64,000 nt of DNA from Panax quinquefolius. Its lineage: Eukaryota > Streptophyta > Magnoliopsida > Apiales > Araliaceae. Of the stretch, positions 55,970-64,000 are shown one piece after another (within the stretch, counting starts at the first letter, position 1; each line of letters opens with the position of its first letter). A program made the position numbers and the translations under genes. The stretch spans positions 27,355,130-27,419,129 of the forward strand of contig CM035167.1 of the NCBI GenBank assembly GCA_020205615.1, in the 5' to 3' direction. The notes beneath the pieces are model-generated. The model worked only from the letters and a program-made list of their open reading frames with translations. It was not told the DNA's origin and made no database searches.

Positions 55970-57604
55970 TGATAAGTAGGTTTTATACCTACATATCTGG
56001 TATCTGTTACTTGAATTATTTACTTAATCTCATGTTTTTTAGTTATTTTTCATGCATTTTGTGTTCGTTTTGTAGATTATATGCTTGGGAGTTGAAATCG
56101 CAAAGAATTTGTATGAAAACGCAAAGAAAAGCAATTCGGACATCGTTTGGGCTTTTATGTTTATTTCATGTTCTTGGTTTGGAACTTGGATTACATTGTA
56201 GAGCTTCTTCTTAGCTTTCCGTAACATCTTGAATCATTCATCCATCCATTATTTCTAAAATCTTGAAGAATGAAAGTTGTAGATCTCGTCGAAACTCTTC
56301 CGTTAACAGGCCTCGTAACTCTTCCCGGATCAAAAGTTATGGCCGATTTCCCAAAGGACGTCAGAGCAGAAAAGTTTCCTTCACAAAACTGCCGCCGGGG
56401 TGGGCATGAAAGAGTCAAAGAAGTTCCTAGCTCGCCTTGGCAAGGCCCAAAATAAGCCTAGACCCGTCAGGCTAGCAATGGGGTATGCCAAAAATGCTTG
56501 TAGAAAATGCGAATTTTGGTCCAATTTGAGTCCGGGAAGGATTGTTTCGATACAATTGACACAAAGACTTCTAAGAGGACTTAAAGACATATAAAGAGAC
56601 TTATAAAAGGAGGAGAATCACAAGGATTAGGGGAGATTAGAGACTAGATAGAGGATTCAATTAGATTAGATTAGAGTAAATTAGATCAAAATCATAGTTT
56701 TAATGAGTTTTGGAGAATGAAGCAACTTGGAGACCATTGAAGATTCAAAGTAGGAGCAAGGAGGGATCTTCAAATCTACAGACAATAGATTCTATCTTCC
56801 TATCTTCTTCTATCTTTTTCTTTTAATGATTATTCAATTGTGGATTCTTAGTTTTAATTCAATAATCATGAACTAATTCTTTGTTTGAGATTACAATGGA
56901 TCTTATTGTGTAGTTTATTTTAATATGCTTCACTATCAATTATTATGTTCTATTGTGAGGATTGTCTATTGTGATTTGAACTTAATTGCTTAATTGACTA
57001 GCTAACAATTACCGTGATAATCTATATGAACTCGAGAGATGAAGTATTGATTTAGATCTTATCACGATGATAGCATGTGTTTGTGATTTGCAGATATATG
57101 GAATTCATGATTCGTGTTTAGGATAGAGATATGCCTTTACGCCATATGTAATCTTATAGAGAACTTGTGCTTTAAATCATTTTTAATTGTAATTCACATA
57201 GAGATATAGTGGATTAGTTAATTAAGGTGTCTTGCTTAATTCTATCATCTGTGGATTTAAGTGAGTATGAGTATTATGCATCGAGAAGTGGTTTTATCCT
57301 GCTTTAGTGTTCTTGATTAACAATTCAAGATAGAAAATAATTGATGAGAAGTGTGTTAACTTAAATGAAGCAATAAGTGAAGTTGTGATCTTAAATATCC
57401 GTGATCTTAATTTAACTAGTGGAATTTAATAGTAGTTTAATTATAAATTGAAATTCATTCGTTTAAATAAGATTGAGTTGATTAAGGGTTAGTACTTGGT
57501 AATTTTTATTAATAATTCCTCGTGGGAACGATACTCTACTTTCACTTTATTACTTGTTGACCACGTATACTTGCGTGTTATGCGTAATTAGATTTTACCC
57601 AACA
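55970..57604 (+). repeat. First LTR of tandem Athila-like elements
   Basis: TGATAAGTAGG at the start and TACCCAACA at the end, 1635 bp. A TATA box (TATAAAAG) lies at 56602-56609. Compared with the second LTR it lacks about 115 bp near 56250. Confidence 0.9.
56602..56609 (+). promoter_or_regulatory. LTR TATA box (first Athila-like LTR)
   Basis: TATAAAAG in ACT-TATAAAAG-GAGGAGAATC; conserved at 61096-61103 in the second LTR. Confidence 0.65.
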
Positions 57605-57610
57605 AGTTTT

Positions 57611-57628
57611 TGGCGCCGTTATCGGGGA
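57611..57628 (+). other. Primer binding site, first tandem unit
   Basis: TGGCGCCGTTATCGGGGA, one base from the usual Athila TGGCGCCGTTGTCGGGGA-type site, six bases after the LTR. Confidence 0.88.
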
Positions 57629-57740
57629 ATTAGTTAATATATTTTTGCCAATATTAGCTTCAATCAAATTAGTCTTAATTTAAATATTTTTTTTTCTTTT
57701 TATTTAATTCTCTTCCTATTTTTCTTTCTTTTCGTGTACC

Positions 57741-58767
57741 ATGTATGAATTTAATTATCAATGGTCGATACGAGAAACGACTCAACCAAGGGAGCGGGAT
57801 TGATGGTCTCAATGCATTTTTGCATTATCGTAGCAACTTGAGACACTTTTTGGTGGTTGGACGTTATTTGTTTCAACGTAATCGAAGGATAGCAGTTAAT
57901 TGCAATTATTGTGCTGGAAGTCATCAAAGTCATCAATGCACCGTCAGTTTTGAACCGGTACAATATAGTGGTGATTACCTCAATAACTACGTTGATCCTA
58001 ACTATCACCAAGATTGGGGGTATCACGCAGATTTTTCATGGAGCTATAATTATGATGGCCAACATTACGCTCTAAATCCATCATACACACCAGAATTTTC
58101 ATGTCCACCTCAAAGGTCACAAGAGAGGAGATGAGATAATTCAAGGTTGGAGGAATTGTGGTCCAAGTTTGTAGCAGCAAATGAGGAGAAGATGAGTAAT
58201 CAAGTGAGGTCAATTCAAAATCTTACGGATCAGATAGAGCAAATGACCAAAGCCATAAGAAATCTTCCTCTAAACACTTGGCTTTATGACATGGATGACG
58301 AAATTGATGAAAAACCCAAACCAAATATGCGACTGGATGAGCCACAAGATATCGAAAGTGTGGAGACAATTGGGGATAATGAAATAGAGGTCGACGAAGA
58401 TCTAAATAGGTCTCCACCAAAGAACAAAGAGTCAGTAAGATTTGCAAAAGCATGCCCACTTGGTAGTCATGTCGTCGGCGAAGCTTTTGATGACAAAAGA
58501 GCGAGTACAATTTTGAATCCATGGTGGGACGAGATAGAGAAGATAGACGAAGAGCCCATTGTGTGTGACAAGCTTCCATGCCCCAAAGTGATCACATACA
58601 CAATGGAAAAAACACCTAGCTATGGGACGTTCTCGATTGAGATCATACCAAATAAAAGCATACTAGGTGACTTTGATGCATTGGCCATCACAATTGGGAA
58701 CCTACCAAAAGCTACATTATTTCTGATGGATGGAGGGTTCCTCAATTACCGAAGAGGAATTGGATAG
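57741..58767 (+). pseudogene. Gag-derived ORF of non-autonomous element, first copy
   Basis: An ATG at 57741 begins MYEFNYQWS, then a frame change leads into 57745-58134: GSGIDGLNAF, CNYCAGSHQSHQC (C-x2-C-x3-H-x4-C zinc knuckle), then SGDYLNNYVDPNYHQ. After one TGA (58132-58134) the same frame stays open to 58767: LEELWSKFVAANEEKMSNQV, LTDQIEQMTKAIRN, an acidic linker, then a C-terminal segment (WWDEIEKIDEEPIVCDKLPC, DGGFLNYRRGIG) that I do not recognise. The zinc knuckle and the following helix fit the rear part of Athila gag. The capsid domain is absent. Confidence 0.7.
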
Positions 58768-58806
58768 CGTTGACCAGACAAAGTCAGGCTGAAAGACTAT
58801 AATTCA

Positions 58807-58829
58807 AGCGCTAACTGGGAGGCAACCCA
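58807..58829 (+). other. Post-coding hairpin motif, first copy
   Basis: AGCGCTAACTGGGAGGC followed by AACCCA: CTGGG and CCCAG pair around AGGCAA. Related to 3931-3954 (minus), where it follows integrase, showing that pol was deleted from this family between gag and this point. Confidence 0.6.
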
Positions 58830-58835
58830 GGAATT

Positions 58836-58837
<2 letters not shown>

Positions 58838-58876
<39 letters not shown>
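58838..58876 (+). repeat. TA/TG compound microsatellite
   Basis: AT repeats followed by GT repeats. The second tandem copy has only a short TATATATATG at about 63317. Confidence 0.9.
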
Positions 58877-60309
58877 TATTAGTTTCTTGAGTAGATAGGA
58901 ATTAATTTGCTTATTAAGTTCTCTTACCAATCCAAGTGCTATTCTAATCCATATTGTCTCTCTTCAGTGTAGGTATTGGAGGTTCAATGGACAGGCAAAA
59001 TATTATGAAAAGGTTATTCAAGTCAAATTCAAGTGTGGTGCTCAATTTGTTCCATGCGCCTAATCTATTCTCCAAACTTAGCGGACAAGGAGAAGGATTG
59101 CTATATTTTCAGGGAAGTCTTCTGCTATACTTTTTTCTATTTCAGCCATTGAGGACAATATCTAGTTTAAGTTTGCTGGCATTTTAGTGTCGTATTGCAT
59201 ATAGTTAGTTATTTACATTGTAGTTCATATAGTTACATTTAGTTTTTGCATTCACTATCTTAAAAAAAAATATTCAAAAATCAAAAATTCAAAAAAATAT
59301 ATTAGTTAGTTACTATGTTCATTTGCATGAATCCAGTTGTTAGATAGTTACAGTTTGTTTTGGCCAATGATGAGATTAGAATTGGGTAGACAAGTATAGT
59401 ACTGACTATTAGAGCTTTGATGTGATTTCTTGTTATGAATTGAGTCTTTTTCTGTTTGAAACTGGTATAATAAGGATAGCACAGTAAAAACAACTTGTTG
59501 ATTGATTGAGTTTAAATTGATATATAATGGGATTCTAAAGGATAATGCTAGTTTGAATGAAAGAATGACAAGAATAAATAGTGATGACTAAAGTTAGACA
59601 AGAACCTAAGTTTGGGGGAATATTTGGGGTATATAAGCTATACAAAAAAAAAGAAGAAAAAAGAAAAAAAATGGGGAAAAAAAAGAAAAAAGAAAAAGTA
59701 TGAATAAACATCGTGGCGTGCTTGTCTAGTTTTGTGGCCTTTGTTACTTGAGTAAGTAAGCCCGAGGGGATTGTCTTTACACCTAGCGCCCTAAGGTCTT
59801 AATGGTCTGGGAGTCGTTGGTCGAAAGCTCGTTAAGGTAGCATTGAAAAGCCTAAGGGAATAAGACATTGCATAGATATGTGTATGTAAACCAAAAGAAA
59901 AAAAATGAATAAAACAGGAAATAAGAGCAAAAAGCCCCCGTATATGAAAAATAAAGCATAAGTATCCCATGTTGACCCGCGATATTGGTAATTATTTGAT
60001 TTTAGTTGGATCTAGCTTATTTTTGGATTTCTTGAGTTTACACTATATGATGCCTTCGAAGAGACTTGTTATGTGTTAAATTTGATTTTATATCAGTTAA
60101 CATTGTTGTGGAGCACACACGCACTATATTCATGAGAACAGTCTAAGATTTGATGATTGATTGAGAAGTTACTGATGAGTTCTGATATGATGTATTATAG
60201 TGTTTACTTGATTTTTCTAAGGCAGGTTGAATAGACTTGTTTCTATCATTACTGTTGGATTCGTAGGCATGTAGAATAGTTGTATTGCATTGCATTATTG
60301 TTTTGTGTT
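58877..60309 (+). other. 3' noncoding region, first tandem unit
   Basis: No recognisable gene. It includes an internal hairpin and purine run (59147-59175; CATTG, AGGA, CAATA, then TTTAAGTTTGCTGGC with the G-run interrupted), A-rich stretches near 59640-59700 and a TTTGGGGGAATATTTGG segment near 59610. Confidence 0.55.
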
Positions 60310-60349
60310 TTTGCTTGAGGACAAGCAAAGGTTTAAGTTTGGGGGTATT
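60310..60349 (+). other. Hairpin and polypurine tract before second LTR
   Basis: Perfect 8-bp stem (TTTGCTTG and CAAGCAAA) around AGGA at 60310-60329, then TTTAAGTTTGGGGGTATT ending at the LTR. Identical to the module of Athila B at 31053-31072. Confidence 0.85.
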
Positions 60350-62079
60350 TGATAAGTAGGTTTTATACCTACTTATCCGGTATCTGTTACTTGAATTATT
60401 TACTTAATCTCATGTTTCTTATTTACTTTTCATGCATTTTGTATTCGTTTTGTAGAGTATATGCTTGGGAGTTGAAATCGCAAAGAATTGGTATGAAAAC
60501 GCAAAGAAAAGCAATCCAGAGATCGTTTGGGCTTTTATGTTTATTTTATGTTCTTGGTTTGGAACTTGGATTACATTGTAGAGCTTCTTCTTAGCTTTCC
60601 AGAACATCTTGAATCATTCCAATCGGAGTTCGGATGCAAGAGTTATGACATTTGTACCAACGGACGTCGAACATCACTGTTTTGGGTGGCCATTTGCATA
60701 GTAGTCACTTCCAGCCCAATTTCGACCTTTAATGGTCCGTTATTTCTGAAATCGTAAAGAATAAAAGTTGTATATCTCATCGATATCTTCGATTTGATAG
60801 GTAGCAGGACTTGTAACTCTTCCCATATCAAACGTTATGGTCGATTTCCCAAAGGACGTCAGAATAGAAAAGTTTCCTTCACAAAACCGCCACCGAGGTG
60901 GGCATGCAAGCGTCAAAGCAGGCCCCTAGCCCACCGGGGCGGGCCCAAAAGAAGCCTAGACCCTCGTCGGGGCGGGGGTATGCCCAGAAAATGAGAGAAA
61001 ATGCAAATTTTGGTCCAATTTGAGTCCGAGAAGGATTGTTTCGATCTGATTGACACAAGGACTTCCAAGAGGACTTGAAGACATATAAAGAGACTTATAA
61101 AAGGAGGAGAATCACAAGGATTAGGGGAGATTAGAGACTAGATAGAGGATTCAATTAGATTAGATTAGAGTAAATTAGATCAAAATCATAGTTTTAATGA
61201 GTTTTGGAGAATGAAGCAACTTGGAGACCATTGAAGATTCAAAGTAGGAGCAAGGAGGGAGCTTCAAATCTACAGACAATAGATTCTACCTTCTTATCTT
61301 CTTCTACCTTTTTCTTTTAATGATTATTCAATTGGGGAATCTTAGTTTTAATTAAATAATCATGAACTAATTCTTTGTTTGAGATTATAATGGATCTTAT
61401 TGTGTAGTTTATTTTAATATGCTTCGCAATCAATTATTATGTTCTATTGTGAGGATTGTCTATTGTGATTTGAACTTAATTGCTTAATTGACTAGCTAAC
61501 AATTACCGTGATAATCTATATGAACTCGAGAGACGAAGTATTGATTTAGATCTTATCATGATAGCATGTGTTTGTGATTTCTGCATAGACGGAATTCATG
61601 ATTCGTGTTTAGTATAGAGATATGCCTTTATGCCATATGTAATCTTATAGAGAACTTGTGCTTTAAATCCTTTTTAATTATAATTCACATAGAGATATAG
61701 TAGATTAGTTAATTAAGGTGTCTTGCTTAATTCTATCATCTGTGGATTTAAGTGAGTATGTGTATTATGCATCAAGAAGGTTGTTTTATCTGCTTTAGTG
61801 TTCTTAATTTACAATTCAAGATAGAAAATAATTGATGAGAAGTGTGTTAACTTAAATGAAGCAATAAGTGAAGTTGTGATCTAAATTTAACTAGTGGAAT
61901 TTAATAGTAGTTTAATTATAAATTGAAATTCATTCGTTTAAATAAGATTGAGTTGATTAAGGGTTAGTACTTGGTAATTTTTATTAATAATTCCTCGTGG
62001 CAACGATACTCTACTTTCACTTTATTACTTGTTGACCACGTATACTTAAGTGTTGTGCGTAATTAGATTTTACCCAACA
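60350..62079 (+). repeat. Second LTR of tandem Athila-like elements
   Basis: TGATAAGTAGG to TACCCAACA, 1730 bp, shared between the two internal regions. A TATA box lies at 61096-61103. It contains a segment around 60620-60740 absent from the first LTR. Confidence 0.9.
61096..61103 (+). promoter_or_regulatory. LTR TATA box (second Athila-like LTR)
   Basis: TATAAAAG in the same context as 56602-56609. Confidence 0.65.
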
Positions 62080-62085
62080 AGTTTT

Positions 62086-62103
62086 TGGCGCCGTTGTCGG
62101 GGA
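62086..62103 (+). other. Primer binding site, second tandem unit
   Basis: TGGCGCCGTTGTCGGGGA, the usual Athila-type site. Confidence 0.9.
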
Positions 62104-62213
62104 ATTAGTTAATATATTTTTGCTAATATTAGCTTCAATCAAATTAGTCTTAATTTAAACATTTTTTTTCTTTTTATTTAATTCTCTTCCTATTTTTCTT
62201 TCTTTTCCGGTAC

Positions 62214-63244
62214 CATGGCGGAATTTAATTATCAATGGTCAGATACATAGAGAACGACCAAACCAAGAGGAGCGGGATTGATGGTCTCAATGCATTTTCT
62301 GCATTATCAGCGCAACTTGAGACACTTTCGAGGAGGTTGGACGTTGTTGCAGCCCAACGTAATCGAAGGATAGCTGTTAATTGCAATTATTGTGCTGGAA
62401 GTCATCAAAGTCATCAATGCACCGTCAGTTTTGAACCGGTACAATATAGTGGTGATTACCTCAATAACTACGTTGATCCTAACTATCACCAAGATGGGGG
62501 GTATCACCTAGATTTTTCATGGAGCTATAATTATGATGGCTAACATTACGCTCTAAATTCATCATACACACCGGAATTTTAATGTCCACCTCCAGTGTCA
62601 CAAGAGACAGATAATTTAAGGTTGGAGGAATTGTGGTCCAAGTTTGTAGTAGCAAATGAGGAGAAGATGAGTAATCAAGCGAGGTCAATTCAAAATCTTA
62701 CGGCTCGGATAGAGCAAATGACCAAAGCCATAAGAAATAATCCTATAAACACTTGGCTTTATGACATGGATGACGAAATTGACGAAAAACCCAAACCAAA
62801 TATGCGACTGGATGAGCTACAAGATATCGAAAGTGTTTAGACAATTGGGGATAATGAAATAGAGGTCGACGAAGATCTAAATAGGTCTCCACCAAAGAAC
62901 AAAGAGTTAGTAAGATTTGCAAAAGCATGCCCACTTGGTAGTCATGTCGTCGGAGAAGCTATTTATGACAAAAGAGCGAGTACAATTTTGAATCCATGGT
63001 GGGACGAGACAGAGAAGATAGACGAAGAGCCCATTGTGTGTGTGACAAGCTTCCCTGCCCCAAAGTGATCACATACACAATGGAGAAAATACTAAGCTAT
63101 GGGACGTTCTTGATTGAGATCATACCAAATCAAAGCATACTAGGTGACTTTGATGCATTGGCCATCACAATTGGCAACCTACCAAAAGCTACATTATTTC
63201 TGACGGATGGAGGGTTCCTCAATTACCGAAGAGGAATTGGATAG
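62214..63244 (+). pseudogene. Gag-derived ORF of non-autonomous element, second copy
   Basis: Parallel to 57741-58767. ATG at 62214 (MAEFNYQWS), then a stop and frame change. 62235-62543 holds LNAFSALSAQLETLSRRLDV, which fits the helical stretch after the Athila capsid, then the zinc knuckle CNYCAGSHQSHQC. 62595-62840 has LEELWSKFVVANEEKMSNQ and ends at a TAG. 62996-63244 has the unrecognised C-terminal segment to NYRRGIG. It has more lesions than the first copy, with different stop positions. Confidence 0.7.
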
Positions 63245-63283
63245 CGTTGACTAGACAAAGTCAAGCTGAAAGACTATAATTCA

Positions 63284-63306
63284 AGCGCTAACTAGGAGGC
63301 AACCCA
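63284..63306 (+). other. Post-coding hairpin motif, second copy
   Basis: As at 58807-58829 but with one stem G changed to A (CTAGG instead of CTGGG). Confidence 0.55.
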
Positions 63307-64000
63307 GGAATTTTTATATATATATGTGTTACTAGTTTCTTGAGTAGATAGGAATTAATTTGCTTATTAAGTTCTCTTACCAATCCAAGTGCTATTCTAA
63401 TCCATGTTGTCTCTCTTCAGTGTAGGTATTAGAGGTTCAATGGACAAGCAAAAGATTATGAAAAGGTTATTCAAGTGAAATTCAAGTGTGGTGCCCAATT
63501 TGTTCCATGCTACTAATCTATTCTCCAAACTTAATGACATAAGGAGGACGATTGCTATATTTTCGTGGGAAGTCCTTCGCTTTAGTTTTTTTTCTATTTC
63601 AAACCATTGAGGACAATGTCTAGTTTAAGTTTGGGGGCATTTTAGTGTCAGACATATATATAGTTAGTTATTTACATTGTAGTTCATATAGTTACATTTA
63701 GTTTTTTGCATTCACTATCTTAAAAAAAAAATAAAAAAAATCAAAATTTAAAAAAATATATTAGTTAGTTACTATGTTCATTTACTTGAATCCAGTTGTT
63801 AGATAGTTTACATTTTGTTTTGGCCAATGATGAGATTAGAATTGGGTAGACAAGTATAGTACTGACTATTAGAGCTTTGATGTGATTTCTTGTTATGAAT
63901 TGAGTCTTTTTCTGTTTAATACTGGTATAATAAGGATAACACAGTAAAAACAACTTGTTGATTGATTGAGTTTAAATTGATATATAATGGGATTCTAAAG
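63307..64000 (+). other. 3' noncoding region, second tandem unit (cut by window end)
   Basis: It matches 58830-59560. The internal hairpin (CATTG, AGGA, CAATG at 63605-63618) and purine run (TTTAAGTTTGGGGG, 63624-63637) are intact here. Confidence 0.65.

Larger units (their letters stand above)
55970..64000 (+). mobile_element. Tandem non-autonomous Athila-like elements (LTR-internal-LTR-internal)
   Basis: The LTRs at 55970-57604 and 60350-62079 and the internal regions at 57605-60349 and 62080-64000 repeat in the same order. The two internal copies are closely similar throughout their overlap. The internal region has an Athila-type primer site, a gag-derived ORF without capsid, the post-integrase hairpin motif, two hairpin/polypurine modules and no pol. 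The full unit would be about 6 kb (1.6 + 2.7 + 1.7). A third LTR is expected to the right of the window. Confidence 0.85.

Noticed and set aside
57611..57628. tRNA gene at the TGGCGCC sequence
   Set aside because: Only the primer-site complement of a tRNA 3' end is present; no cloverleaf arms around it.

Overview
The window is plant nuclear DNA, almost certainly a gene-poor repeat-rich block of an angiosperm chromosome. I see no host gene, rRNA or tRNA gene. Nearly every stretch is part of an LTR retrotransposon: Ty3/gypsy elements of the Athila, Tat/Ogre and chromodomain (Tekay/Del-like) lineages, plus a fragment of a Ty1/copia element. All the coding regions I examined are broken by stops, frameshifts or truncation, so this is a graveyard of nested insertions rather than an active gene region.

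Layout. 1-2594: 3' end of a plus-strand chromodomain gypsy element with its 3' LTR (120-2594), sitting inside the last ORF of Athila element A (minus strand). Athila A runs 2595-6893 (late ORF, integrase, RNase H, RT, protease remnant) and resumes at 24049-29906 (gag, PBS, 5' LTR). It is split by a 17-kb plus-strand Tat/Ogre-like element (6894-24048) with two ~2.7-kb LTRs. The Athila A 5' LTR is itself split by a minus-strand solo LTR (26191-28966). 29907-32558: 3' part and 3' LTR of a second, plus-strand Athila (B). 32559-33406: unassigned AT-rich DNA. 33407-37518: minus-strand copia 3' LTR and pol remnant, split by a plus-strand solo LTR (33886-36577, 5-bp flanking duplication). 37519-48905: Tekay-like element 1 (minus) with both LTRs, gag-pol and an extra ORF ahead of gag. 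48906-55969: Tekay-like element 2 (minus), truncated at both ends. 55970-64000: tandem arrangement (LTR, internal, LTR, internal) of a non-autonomous Athila-like family that keeps only the rear part of gag and no pol.

The autonomous elements share the usual plan: LTR promoter (TATA boxes are visible in most LTRs), tRNA primer site, gag, protease, RT, RNase H, integrase, polypurine tract. The Tat element adds a G-patch segment, a second RNase H-like domain and an apparent antisense ORF after integrase, all typical of that lineage.

The most interesting structural signal is a short stem-loop just upstream of the G-rich plus-strand primer in several unrelated families. Its arms change from family to family but stay complementary around a purine tetraloop, with a shared TGAGGACA-like core in Athila and Tekay families, and it is often present twice per element. 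Other points worth a second look are a covarying hairpin after the Athila integrase, a coiled-coil acidic ORF upstream of a chromovirus gag, modular AT-microsatellite LTRs, hairpin-bearing tandem repeats in the Tat element, and sharply localised divergence between otherwise near-identical LTRs.
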